NCBI RefSeq assembly: GCF_000008185.1 | Contig: NC_002967.9 | Coordinates: 930,001-994,000, forward strand | Direction of reading: 5' to 3' | DNA from: Treponema denticola ATCC 35405 | GTDB lineage: Bacteria; Spirochaetota; Spirochaetia; Treponematales; Treponemataceae | DNA length: 64,000 bases | Shown: one piece after another, positions 9,190-17,986 of the stretch | Position numbering within the stretch: position 1 is the first letter of the stretch | Layout of the letters: every line of letters begins with the position of its first letter | Program-made: the position numbers and the translations under genes | Notes under the pieces: generated by a model | What the model saw: the letters and a program-made list of their open reading frames with translations, nothing else | Database searches by the model: none | Told to the model about the DNA's origin: nothing

Positions 9190-10131
9190 TCACCTCTTTC
9201 TATATTCATTCGGGAGCATACCTGTGTACTTTTCAAAGCAGGCGGAAAAATAGCCGGTGCTGCGGTAGCCGAGACTTTGGGCGATGTTTGCAACATACAT
9301 ATTAGTATTTAAAAGCAGGGAGCAGGCTTTTTCCATCTTTTTATTAACAAGATAATCGGTGAGCGAGAAACCGGTAACGGCTTTAAAAACATATTTAAAT
9401 TTTGAAGGACTCATACACGACATTTTTGCAAGCGTTTCAAGCGGCAGTCTTTTGTGTAAGTTTTTATTTATGAACTCAATCGTTTGCATAATAGCTGCAT
9501 GGTCGGCTGAAAAAACGGAGTGTTCCGCTTTTTGTATGTTTTCGGTTTTTCGTAAAAGAAGGGCGGCGATTTCGTCAACTTTGCTTTTAAAAAAAAGTTT
9601 TGCACTCGCTTCGGTTCCCGAGAATTTCCGTATCTGATTCAATATAAAAGAAATTTCAGGGATATAGTTTTCTTTCGGCAAGAGAGAAATTTTTGTACAA
9701 AAATTTTCTTCCGTAATGCCGAAGGTGTTTTTTAAATATGCACCGTAATATTCGGGGTTTAATTGAAGCCCGATAATACATGCAGGGGTTTCCTTTTTTA
9801 TAACATACTGAACCGCTTTGACTTTAGTGTAATGTTGAATGTATTGCATTCCGGTATACACCCTTCCTGCAGGATATTTTTTGTCGGAGGCAATAGAATC
9901 ATATTGCTGAAGATAAATACCTTCATCCGATGGTACCGTATATTTAAAATCCTCATAGTAAAGATGATCGGCAATACAAATATGTGCATAAGAGCCTACA
10001 TCATAAATAGCAGAATAGCCTTTTCCTATTTCGGAAGAAAATGCATAGGTTTTAAAATGCGGATACGGATTATCTTTTTTTACGATATCAGAATTAGTAT
10101 GGTTTAAAAAAGCGTAATAACTTTTTTGCAT
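9190..10131 (-). CDS. AraC-family transcriptional regulator
   Basis: The 313-residue protein has an N-terminal effector/dimerisation region and a C-terminal double helix-turn-helix at about 215-313. The first helix-turn-helix is LPLETLAKMSCMSPSKFKYVFK; the second includes VANIAQSLGYRSTGYFSACF, followed by the family ending TGMLPNEYR. The layout resembles YbtA/PchR-type regulators, which often sit beside siderophore or metal-linked ABC exporter pairs. Here it lies just downstream of four ABC half-transporter genes on the same strand, so they are its likely targets. It is separated from the nearest ABC gene by 76 bases that could hold its own promoter. The effector is unknown. Confidence 0.9.
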   Translation of the reverse strand: MQKSYYAFLNHTNSDIVKKDNPYPHFKTYAFSSEIGKGYSAIYDVGSYAHICIADHLYYEDFKYTVPSDEGIYLQQYDSIASDKKYPAGRVYTGMQYIQHYTKVKAVQYVIKKETPACIIGLQLNPEYYGAYLKNTFGITEENFCTKISLLPKENYIPEISFILNQIRKFSGTEASAKLFFKSKVDEIAALLLRKTENIQKAEHSVFSADHAAIMQTIEFINKNLHKRLPLETLAKMSCMSPSKFKYVFKAVTGFSLTDYLVNKKMEKACSLLLNTNMYVANIAQSLGYRSTGYFSACFEKYTGMLPNEYRKR

Positions 10132-10207
10132 AATTTAACACTCCAATCATTAGTATACAATAAAAACAAATTTTAAGCTATAGCTTACATTTTCAGAAAA
10201 CTTATTC

Positions 10208-11947
10208 CTACTTTTGCAGTCTGTACCATTCGGCGTATTTGGAATTTAGGGCAATAAGTTCTTCATGAGTTCCCGATTCCAATAATTTGCCGTCATCGAT
10301 TACGTTTATTATATCCGCATTTTTTACAGTAGAAAGACGGTGCGCGATTATAAGTGTTGTTCGCCCTTTCTTTAAAACTTCGATACCTGCATTTATAAGT
10401 TTTTCGGTTTCGGTATCAATGTTTGCCGTAGCCTCATCTAAGATTAGAATTTTAGGATCTCTTACCATGGCACGGGCAAAACAGATAATCTGCCTCTCTC
10501 CTTCCGAAAAGTTTTTTCCGTTTTCGTTCACTTCAGCATCCAAACCTTTTTTCGAATGTTCTATAAGATTTGTGCCGCCTACAGCCTTTAAAGCTTTTTC
10601 GCAAGATTCTCTATTTATAAGAGGATCGTTTAAACTTATGTTGTCAAAAATCGTTCCGCTAAAAAGATAGGGTTCCTGCAAGACCACTGCAATCTTGGAA
10701 CGCAGGGTTTTTAATTCAAGAGAGCGTATATCCTGCCCGTCAATTAAAACCTTACCGCCGGAATTTTCATAAAAACCTAAAATCAAATTCATAATCGTAG
10801 ATTTTCCGCAGCCGGTCTTTCCGACAAAGGCTATGGTCATCCCGTCTTCCGCATTAAAATCAAGTCCTTTTAAAATTGGAATGCCTTCTTTGTATTCAAA
10901 TTGAGTGTTTGAAAATTTTATATCTCCCATGGGAGAATGAGGAGTGCCGTTTGTTCTTTCATGTTCAAAATTGATTATCTCCGAAACTCTTCCCGCCGCA
11001 ACAAAAGCGTTTTTGTAAATATTTATCTGCATAAATAATTTTAAAAAGACATCGGTTATTTCCTTATTATAACTTATAACGATTACAAGAGTACCGACAA
11101 GAAAATGAGCTCCCTGAAAATACAGATATCCGAACACTCCCAAAAGGGCGGCGTAAATTAAGGTTCTAATTCTTGCAATAATATTCCAAGAAAAAAGCCC
11201 CGAGAGTAAAACCATTTTTCGTTTTGAAGTATATGCCGGGAGATTAAATTTATCGAACTCTTTTTCTATTTTTTCCTCTGCACAAAAAGCTTGCACGGTT
11301 TCAATAGAATTAATGCTTTCGTTAAAAAATCCGTTTAATTCTCCGATTGAATTTCTATAATCCCGTGTCGGCTTGTCGCTCTTTTTTAAATAATACCGAG
11401 CAAGAAAATAAACAACCGGCAGATAGGCAAAACTAGCCCCAAAAAGATAGGAACTCATAAGTGCCAAACGGATATATAAAACTATACATAATAAAATTAC
11501 ACTAAATACCTCGCCCAAAACCAAAAAGTATAAATCGCCTACTGCATTTACATCGGAAGAAAAACGGCTCATTATATTTCCCGAAGTCATTTCATCAAAA
11601 TGTTTCATCTTTAAATTTAAAAGATGACCGGCCATATCCATTTGAATATGTTCACAGGCGGTATTTGCAATTTTTCTAAAAAGCAATGTTTTTACATACA
11701 TCGATAAAAAAAATAAAAGGGCAGTCCCCAAAAACAAAAGGGCATGTTTAATTAAAAAATTTTTTAAGCCGGGCATATTTACAAGGTCGGCATTTATAAC
11801 GCTTGCCGTAATTGTAGGAAGATAGGCTGAAGATGCAATAAAAATTCCTACTACAACAAAGGCTGCTAAGACATAAGTCTTGCAGTATTTTAGGTACGAG
11901 AGAAAAAATCTATAATTTACTTTGAGTTTATTGGTCTTATCTTTCAT
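10208..11947 (-). CDS. ABC exporter half with degenerate signature (heterodimer subunit)
   Basis: The 579-residue protein, counted from the ATG at 11947, has six membrane helices followed by an ATPase: Walker A VGKTGCGKST, signature FSEGERQ, Walker B ILILDEAT, H-loop IAHRL. The catalytic glutamate is present, but the signature departs from LSGGQ. An upstream ATG would add 30 residues, but a GGAGG sits just ahead of the 11947 start, and that start overlaps the end of the partner gene by 11 bases. With the partner it fits the asymmetric heterodimers of the TM287/288, LmrCD and BmrCD type, where one site hydrolyses ATP and the other is degenerate. It probably exports drugs, lipids or peptides; the substrate is not readable. 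Confidence 0.9.
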   Translation of the reverse strand: MKDKTNKLKVNYRFFLSYLKYCKTYVLAAFVVVGIFIASSAYLPTITASVINADLVNMPGLKNFLIKHALLFLGTALLFFLSMYVKTLLFRKIANTACEHIQMDMAGHLLNLKMKHFDEMTSGNIMSRFSSDVNAVGDLYFLVLGEVFSVILLCIVLYIRLALMSSYLFGASFAYLPVVYFLARYYLKKSDKPTRDYRNSIGELNGFFNESINSIETVQAFCAEEKIEKEFDKFNLPAYTSKRKMVLLSGLFSWNIIARIRTLIYAALLGVFGYLYFQGAHFLVGTLVIVISYNKEITDVFLKLFMQINIYKNAFVAAGRVSEIINFEHERTNGTPHSPMGDIKFSNTQFEYKEGIPILKGLDFNAEDGMTIAFVGKTGCGKSTIMNLILGFYENSGGKVLIDGQDIRSLELKTLRSKIAVVLQEPYLFSGTIFDNISLNDPLINRESCEKALKAVGGTNLIEHSKKGLDAEVNENGKNFSEGERQIICFARAMVRDPKILILDEATANIDTETEKLINAGIEVLKKGRTTLIIAHRLSTVKNADIINVIDDGKLLESGTHEELIALNSKYAEWYRLQK

Positions 11948-13730
11948 CTTTTTTTCCTCCGTCAATTTGTAGGTCTGCATCTTCAGCTTGCATAAGTTCC
12001 GCAGAATGGCTGTGCTGGTATTCAAACTGCTCCGCATACCAGCCGCCTTCTTTTATAAGTTTTTCGTGCGTTCCTTGCTGAATAATTTTACCGTCATCCA
12101 GCACAATTATTTTGTCTGCATGCTGAACAGCCGAAAGACGGTGTGCCGATATAATACAGATATTAAATGAAGAAGATTTTTTTAGGTTTTCGATTATCTT
12201 AACTTCAGTGTCCGCATCGACGGCAGAAATGGCATCATCCAAAATCAAAACTTCCGGTTCTTTAAGAAGAGCACGGGCAAGGGCAATTCGTTGCCTTTGC
12301 CCTCCTGAAAGCATAACACCTTTTTCTCCTATTTTTGTATCGATCCCGTTTGTAAGTTTTTCAATGTCGCTTTTTACATCAGCCGCTTCCAAAACCTTTA
12401 ATATTTTTTCTTTTTCAATTTCCTTTTCATAAAAGCATAAGTTTTCACAAACGGTTCCCGATAAAAGTTGAGGACGCTGACTTACATAAGCGGTCTTGTT
12501 TCTAAAAGAAAAAATATCGCAATTTTTTAAGGGAATATTATTTATGAAGATATTTTCATTTTGAGGATACAGGCTGAAAAATTGTTTTATCAAACTTGTT
12601 TTACCCGAACCGGTTTTTCCGGTAATTCCTAAAATTTCTCCTTGTGAAATTTCAAAGGAAATATCCTGTAAAACTTTCTTTTCGGAATCGGAATATGCAA
12701 AGCTGAAATTTTTAAAAGAAATTTTTTCTATTCTTTCGATTTTTTCTTTGTTTCCCATGGACGGAAATTCGTTGTTATCTCTTATAAGAGCATTTATTCT
12801 GTCGATAGCTGCATCTGCCGACTTTTGAATTTGTAAGTAAAAGCCGCTTGCCATTCCGCTCCATGCAATCATTCCGACAAAAACAAAAAACGAAACAAGA
12901 TTCCCTGAAGTAATTTCTCCTATATGTACAAGGTAACCGCCGTAGCAAAAGGCTATTATGATACAAAGATTTGTAATAAAGGCTGTACATGGCTGCAAAA
13001 TAGAGGTTAGTTTAACTTGTGCATAAAGAACCGAAAAATAATTTTTAACAATGGAAGAAAGTTTTTTTAACCTGACTTGCTCATTCACGTAACAGCGTAT
13101 AAGTTTTATTCCTTCAGCGAGCTCCAAAATACCTTGGTTGACCTTGGAAAATTCCGCATAGGTTTTACCCGTTCTATCTTTTATTGCTTTACCTAAAGAA
13201 AAATAAATAATAGTTATAAGCGGTATTGGGAGGACGACTGCAAGGGTTAACTTCCATGAAATTAAAACCGACATCATAAAAATTGCAGCTCCGGGATATG
13301 CAAAGGAGTCCATCAGCATTATAAAACCGTTAGCAAAATAATTTTCTACGGCAGTGACATCATTTGAGGTGCGAGCCAAAATATCGCCTGAAGTATATTT
13401 TTTAAAAAACGGCGGAGTCTTTTTTAAAACAGACGAAATTATTTTTTTTCTAAAAAGATAAGCCGCCCTGTTTCCAGAATTGTGAATAAAGAACATAAAC
13501 ATGGAAGAAAAAAAATATCCCATACAGGTGAAAAAAATTATTTTTACCACATACGCAATAAGGGCACTTTGTGTCATAGTAGAATTTTTTAATTCATCGA
13601 CGGCAAGACCTATGTAGTATCCCGGCACGACCGTCAAAAACTCATCTGAAAGTAAAAAGAAACCTCCAAACATTCTTTTAAGCCTGATAGATTTAAAAAT
13701 CTCTTCGGCTTCCTTTTGTATCTTAAACAT
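11937..13730 (-). CDS. ABC exporter half with degenerate Walker B (heterodimer subunit)
   Basis: The 597-residue permease-ATPase fusion has Walker A ITGKTGSGKTS, a normal signature LSGGQRQR and Walker B VLILDDAISAVD, in which aspartate replaces the usual catalytic glutamate. A standard signature with a weak Walker B is the exact complement of the next gene (weak signature, intact glutamate). The two should form one consensus and one degenerate ATP site in a heterodimer. It is the first gene of the pair and has a strong promoter at 13778-13807 with a palindrome in its spacer. The C-terminal tail is acidic. GC content is ordinary for the window, unlike the ABC pair upstream. Confidence 0.9.
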   Translation of the reverse strand: MFKIQKEAEEIFKSIRLKRMFGGFFLLSDEFLTVVPGYYIGLAVDELKNSTMTQSALIAYVVKIIFFTCMGYFFSSMFMFFIHNSGNRAAYLFRKKIISSVLKKTPPFFKKYTSGDILARTSNDVTAVENYFANGFIMLMDSFAYPGAAIFMMSVLISWKLTLAVVLPIPLITIIYFSLGKAIKDRTGKTYAEFSKVNQGILELAEGIKLIRCYVNEQVRLKKLSSIVKNYFSVLYAQVKLTSILQPCTAFITNLCIIIAFCYGGYLVHIGEITSGNLVSFFVFVGMIAWSGMASGFYLQIQKSADAAIDRINALIRDNNEFPSMGNKEKIERIEKISFKNFSFAYSDSEKKVLQDISFEISQGEILGITGKTGSGKTSLIKQFFSLYPQNENIFINNIPLKNCDIFSFRNKTAYVSQRPQLLSGTVCENLCFYEKEIEKEKILKVLEAADVKSDIEKLTNGIDTKIGEKGVMLSGGQRQRIALARALLKEPEVLILDDAISAVDADTEVKIIENLKKSSSFNICIISAHRLSAVQHADKIIVLDDGKIIQQGTHEKLIKEGGWYAEQFEYQHSHSAELMQAEDADLQIDGGKKDER

Positions 13731-13777
13731 AACTACTCCGATGTCTCTAAAATATTGTAAACTTAATCTTACAAAAG

Positions 13778-13807
13778 AGTATAATATATCGGAACCGATA
13801 TTGTCAA
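13778..13807 (-). promoter_or_regulatory. Promoter with operator palindrome in the spacer
   Basis: On the minus strand, TTGACA (13802-13807) and TATACT (13778-13783) are 18 bases apart. The spacer holds ATATCGG-AA-CCGATAT (13786-13801), an inverted repeat with 7-base arms. It lies about 50 bases upstream of the ABC gene starting at 13730. A repressor or a MerR-like activator bound here would control that operon. Confidence 0.65.
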
Positions 13808-13846
13808 TAGTTTAGATATTTTTTATTAATAAAGGAGAATATTCTT

Positions 13847-14011
13847 AACTTACAAATAGGCGGAACAGATGCTAGGAGCGCGCAAAAACATCGCTGCTGC
13901 TTAGAACCACCGACCTCCATGTCGGTACTGACACACCCGGCGACGTAAATAGAGGGAGTAATCTACTCAACTTGCAAATAGGCGGAACAGATGCCCGCAT
14001 ATTTGCAAGTT
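13847..14011. repeat. Pair of 26-base direct repeats with hairpins
   Basis: Two copies of a 26-base sequence, with one mismatch (T-A-C versus T-G-C), occupy 13847-13872 and 13969-13994. The second copy begins with AACTTGCAAAT, whose reverse complement ATTTGCAAGTT is at 14001-14011. This forms an 11-base stem that overlaps the stop codon of the upstream ABC gene. Between the copies there is a small CCGAC/GTCGG hairpin. The hairpin could end transcription of that gene; the direct repeat looks like a duplication or mobile-element scar. No gene is seen in 13731-14009. Confidence 0.6.
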
Positions 14012-15821
14012 ATGCCGACCATTGATCGCTTTCTCTCTGCAGCCGATACATCTCCCGATAAATACCGTCCTTCTCCATCAACTCGGAGTGGGTACCTGTT
14101 TCGGCAATGGTTCCCTTGTTAAGCACTATAATCTTGTCGGCAGTTTCTACCGTTCGCAGTCTGTGAGCGATGACGATAACGGTTTTATTTTTTATCAGTG
14201 TGCTGATGGCATGCTGAATGAGCGTTTCGTTTTCGGGATCGAGGGCGGCAGTTGCTTCATCCAAGAGGATGATTGGCGCGTCCTTTAAAAGTGCACGGGC
14301 GATGGAAAGCCGCTGGCGCTCTCCGCCTGAAAGGGTGTAACCGTTTTCGCCGATTTCCGTGTCATAGCCTTGCGGTAGTTTTTCGATGAACGAATCGCAC
14401 TGTGCGGCTTTTGCGGCAGCAAGCACTTGTTCTCTTGTAGCGTTTCGATTGCCGATTAAAATATTGTTGTATACCGTGTCATTGAAGAGTACGACATCTT
14501 GAAACACAATTGAAAAAGCTCCGAGCAGAGTTTCAGGTTCCACCGTGGAAACATCGACACCGCCTATGCTGACCGTGCCCGATGAGGCATCCCAAAAGCG
14601 TGCAGCCAAGCGTGCAATCGTGGACTTTCCGCAACCTGAGTGCCCGACAAGGGCGGTAATTTCGCCCTGCTTTGCGGTAAAGCTTATTCCTCTGACCGTA
14701 TCTTCTTCGGTATTGTTTGCTGTACTATCTGCCATTGAATTATCGTCGGAGCTCCCGCCTATGCCGCCTGCACCTTTGCTGGTCGATTCATTATACGAGA
14801 ATGAAACATTATCATAGGAAATGTCGTAACCGTTCGGATTGAATGTTTCGCTTCCCGTCTGGGCCGGATAATTAACAATCGCCTGTTTCCGTTCAACGGC
14901 AATCAGCGTATAAAAGAACTCGGCGAGCAGCATAAACACCGTTGTCAGCGGATCGAAGATACGGCAGGAGACCAGCAAAAAGACGATATATGTCAACAGT
15001 TCAATTTGCCCCTGCGCCAGCAAAAACGCCCCATAGGAAATAACCAGCGGAAAGCCGAAGCGGATAAACATCGCTACACCGAACATAAGCGCTCCGATCG
15101 ACGCTTCCGATTTGAGCGCAGCTCCTGTCGCTTCGGTAATATCGGTTTTGAGCTTCTGTACATACTCCGCTTTTTTATCGGAAGACTTCAATACTTTGAC
15201 GTTCTCGATCATCTGCTGGAGGGAATCGTATATCGAATCTTTGCGGACTATGACGCTTTTCATCTTTTTTTCCGAAAGCCTGCGGCAGCCGACGACGATA
15301 AAAAATCCTGCAAAGGCACAAACAAACAACGCAATGGTCATCCGCCAATCCAAAAGGGCAAGAAGACCGGCTGCAATCAAAATCGAAATAATACCGCTGA
15401 ACATCTCCGGCACGACATTGGAAAGCGCTTCTTCAATCGTCGTAACATCGTTCAAAAGCGTCGAGGTTAAATACGACAAATCCTGCCTGCCGAAGTAGGA
15501 CAGCGGGAGCTTTCTAAGCGATTCTGCAAGCGAAATACGCACATTCGCCGCTTCTTCATATGCACCGTTGTACATCCTGCCGTACTTCAGTTTTTCGAGG
15601 ATGAACAGTACAACAATAATCGCAAGAGCGGCTGCAGACACCGCCCACACATTCGGTACTTGAAAACCTTGCTGCATGATGCGCGCCAAAAAATACTGCA
15701 GCACATACAGCGAAAGTCCCAGCGGTACCATCAAAAATAAATTGATAATGACACCGAGCGTAATCGACGAACGCAAATTACGCATTCCCGCATCAGATAA
15801 AGCAAAAAATCTTTTTAACAT
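14010..15821 (-). CDS. IrtB/YbtQ-like ABC half-transporter
   Basis: The 603-residue permease-ATPase fusion has a six-helix membrane domain and an ATPase with Walker A VGHSGCGKST, signature LSGGERQR, Walker B IILLDEAT and H-loop IAHRL, all intact. It has an unusual Ser/Gly/Asp/Thr-rich insertion of about 30 residues (SKGAGGIGGSSDDNS and on) between the first NBD strand, SYDNVSFSYNE, and the strand before Walker A. It follows the previous ABC gene by 19 bases on the same strand, so they form an operon and probably a heterodimer. GC content is clearly higher than in the flanking genes. This group includes siderophore-linked IrtAB and YbtPQ, and the nearby AraC regulator fits, but the substrate is an inference. 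Confidence 0.85.
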   Translation of the reverse strand: MLKRFFALSDAGMRNLRSSITLGVIINLFLMVPLGLSLYVLQYFLARIMQQGFQVPNVWAVSAAALAIIVVLFILEKLKYGRMYNGAYEEAANVRISLAESLRKLPLSYFGRQDLSYLTSTLLNDVTTIEEALSNVVPEMFSGIISILIAAGLLALLDWRMTIALFVCAFAGFFIVVGCRRLSEKKMKSVIVRKDSIYDSLQQMIENVKVLKSSDKKAEYVQKLKTDITEATGAALKSEASIGALMFGVAMFIRFGFPLVISYGAFLLAQGQIELLTYIVFLLVSCRIFDPLTTVFMLLAEFFYTLIAVERKQAIVNYPAQTGSETFNPNGYDISYDNVSFSYNESTSKGAGGIGGSSDDNSMADSTANNTEEDTVRGISFTAKQGEITALVGHSGCGKSTIARLAARFWDASSGTVSIGGVDVSTVEPETLLGAFSIVFQDVVLFNDTVYNNILIGNRNATREQVLAAAKAAQCDSFIEKLPQGYDTEIGENGYTLSGGERQRLSIARALLKDAPIILLDEATAALDPENETLIQHAISTLIKNKTVIVIAHRLRTVETADKIIVLNKGTIAETGTHSELMEKDGIYREMYRLQRESDQWSA

Positions 15822-15840
15822 AAAAACCTCCCCAAATTAT

Positions 15841-17724
15841 CTATACTTTCCACTCGATGCCTTTTTGGAAATTATCCCACATACTTGCGTACAAGCCCTT
15901 CCGTGCGAGCAGTTCGGTGTGCGTGCCTTCTTCTTCAATTTTGCCCTCGTTGATGACACAGATTTTATCGGCGTTTACAACCGAAGAGAGGCGGTGGGCG
16001 ATCATGATGACGGTTTTATCTTTGAGCAGTACGTCGAATGTCTTTTTGATTTTGTGTTCGTTTTCGGCGTCGGCAAAGGCGGTTGCTTCGTCCAGCACGA
16101 TAATCGGTGCGTCCTGCAAGAGGGTGCGGGCAATGGCAAGCCTCTGTGCTTCTCCGCCTGATACGTATGTGCCCTTAGTTCCGTACACGGTGTCGATACC
16201 GGCAGGCAGTTTTTCGATGATGTCCATGCACTCGGCTTTACGGAGGGCTTCCATCACTTCTTCTCGGCTTGCGTCTTTTTTGCCGTAGCGGATGTTTTCA
16301 AAAATACTTTCTTTAAAGAGCTTATTTTCTTGAAACACAAAGCCGACGGTGTGCAAAAGGTCGCTTGTTTTAATGTCGCGGATATCGACACCGCCGATAC
16401 TGATTTCCCCTGAATCAATTTCCCAAAAGCGGCCGAGCAAATTGACGAGGGTCGTTTTGCCTCCACCTGAAGGTCCGACAAGAGCGGTAAGCGAATGTTC
16501 GGGAATATGCAAGCTGATGCCGTTCACTGTGGCGCGGCCCTTGTTCCCTGTGTCCGTTTCCGCAGATCCCGCCGTTTCCGTTTTATAAGAAAACACTACG
16601 TCTCTAAATTCTATATCGTATTTTTCGGGCAATACGGACTTTTCCGGTTCTTTGGTCAGCGGCGCTTGCAAGATATCTTCAATACGGTTGAGCGCATCGT
16701 TTGAGCGCTGATTGAATGAATTTGCATACATAACTTTCATCAGCATGGTGTAGGTAACCGGTGCAAAGGCAAGATAAAACACAAAACTGTAAAAAAAGCG
16801 AGGATCGAGCGTCGCACTGCCCGCTATCAACAGAGCGGCAGGCAGCAGGAATAGAAAGCCCGCTTTAACGAGTGCGAGGAAAATCGAATAGCCGTTTTCC
16901 CACGACAGCGAATATTTATACACAAATTCTTTGTAGTTCATAATAGAAGTGTAAAAGTTTTTGAAATAATACACGGACTGATTAAAGGTTTTGATAACCG
17001 AAATGCCGCGTACGTATTCGGTGCCCGCATTGTTCATCTGCTCAAGTGCATTTTCGTACTTTTGCATAAAGCCGGAATTTGAACTGATTTGCATTAAAAC
17101 CGCTTGCAGCACGAAAGCAAGCACAAGCGGCAATAGGGAAATAAGTCCGAGCCGCCAATCGAATACCAACATGAGCGCGAGTATCGCAAAAGGAGACACC
17201 ATGTTCTGTGCCGTATCGGGCAGGTTATGAGCGATGAGCGTTTCAAGTTGATTGACGTTTTTTTCAAACACTTTGCGCACCTTGCCGCTTACGTGCGTGA
17301 TATGCCAGCCGATGGGAAGTTCCGCCAGTGCTTCGGCCATCCGTATCGAAAGGTTTTCTTGAATGGTAAATGCCGTCGCATGCGAAAGCATGAGCGCTGC
17401 ATAATACAACACAAAGCCCGCCGCCGCGGAGCCGACTGCCCACAGTCCGTAGCGTGTAAGGGAGGCGGCGTTTACCGCTTCTTTTGCTACGGCGGCGGCA
17501 ATCACATCGCGCATTACAAAGAACACCATAATGTACGGCACAAAGCTCACAAGGGCACTCAAGCCTGAAAGCATAAGCGACAGTGGCAAAAGCCCTCTGC
17601 TTTTTCCCGCGTAGCTTAAAAGTCGCTTGATGGTTTTCTGTTTTGCAGGGTTTCGTTCCGCCTGCTGCTTTGCCGGGTCTCGTTCAGTATTTTTCTGTGC
17701 CGGCCGGTTTTGTTTATCATTCAT
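15841..17724 (-). CDS. IrtA/YbtP-like ABC half-transporter
   Basis: The 627-residue permease-ATPase fusion has Walker A VGPSGGGKTT, signature VSGGEAQR, Walker B IIVLDEAT and H-loop IAHRL. The N-terminus is a charged extension of about 30 residues with a short internal repeat (ERDPAKQQ, ERNPAKQK) before the first helix. A polar Gly/Thr/Ser-rich insertion (ETAGSAETDTGNKG) lies ahead of the strand leading to Walker A, at the same place as the insertion in its partner. It is the first gene of a two-gene, GC-rich operon with two candidate promoters upstream. It probably pairs with the 14010-15821 product. Transfer from a GC-richer relative is likely. Confidence 0.85.
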   Translation of the reverse strand: MNDKQNRPAQKNTERDPAKQQAERNPAKQKTIKRLLSYAGKSRGLLPLSLMLSGLSALVSFVPYIMVFFVMRDVIAAAVAKEAVNAASLTRYGLWAVGSAAAGFVLYYAALMLSHATAFTIQENLSIRMAEALAELPIGWHITHVSGKVRKVFEKNVNQLETLIAHNLPDTAQNMVSPFAILALMLVFDWRLGLISLLPLVLAFVLQAVLMQISSNSGFMQKYENALEQMNNAGTEYVRGISVIKTFNQSVYYFKNFYTSIMNYKEFVYKYSLSWENGYSIFLALVKAGFLFLLPAALLIAGSATLDPRFFYSFVFYLAFAPVTYTMLMKVMYANSFNQRSNDALNRIEDILQAPLTKEPEKSVLPEKYDIEFRDVVFSYKTETAGSAETDTGNKGRATVNGISLHIPEHSLTALVGPSGGGKTTLVNLLGRFWEIDSGEISIGGVDIRDIKTSDLLHTVGFVFQENKLFKESIFENIRYGKKDASREEVMEALRKAECMDIIEKLPAGIDTVYGTKGTYVSGGEAQRLAIARTLLQDAPIIVLDEATAFADAENEHKIKKTFDVLLKDKTVIMIAHRLSSVVNADKICVINEGKIEEEGTHTELLARKGLYASMWDNFQKGIEWKV

Positions 17725-17805
17725 AGAGAATCCTCCATTTAATTATTTTATCCTAAAAAATTAGCCATAGTAAACATACTATATGTTATACAATCTTAAC
17801 GGTTT

Positions 17806-17871
17806 TGTCAATATGACGGTGCCGTCACTTATTTGATAAAAAAATATATACAAACAAAAACGGATTGTCAA
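17806..17871 (-). promoter_or_regulatory. Tandem promoters and operator for the ABC pair
   Basis: On the minus strand the distal promoter is TTGACA (17866-17871), 17 bases, TATATT (17843-17848). A second TTGACA lies at 17806-17811, with a weaker TAACAT-like -10 about 17 bases on. Between them is TGACGG-TG-CCGTCA (17814-17827), an inverted repeat that shares the CGG-NN-CCG core with the palindrome in the 13.78 kb promoter. Confidence 0.55.
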
Positions 17872-17986
17872 GCACTTTAGATACTTTGTGTCAAAGGACG
17901 GTGTGGAAATTTTTCCCCACTTTACACAAGGCTGCAAAAGTGTTAGGCTGTTCATCGTAAACTATAATATTTTTACAGGAGACATT

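Noticed and set aside
9036-9312. Two opposed frames of about 85 codons between the KAP and AraC genes
   Set aside because: Both overlap the end of the AraC gene and lack ribosome sites; only the 32-codon scrap in a third frame looks protein-like.
15006-15498. Long plus-strand frames inside the GC-rich ABC genes
   Set aside because: Antisense shadows caused by high GC and regular codon use; no start signals.
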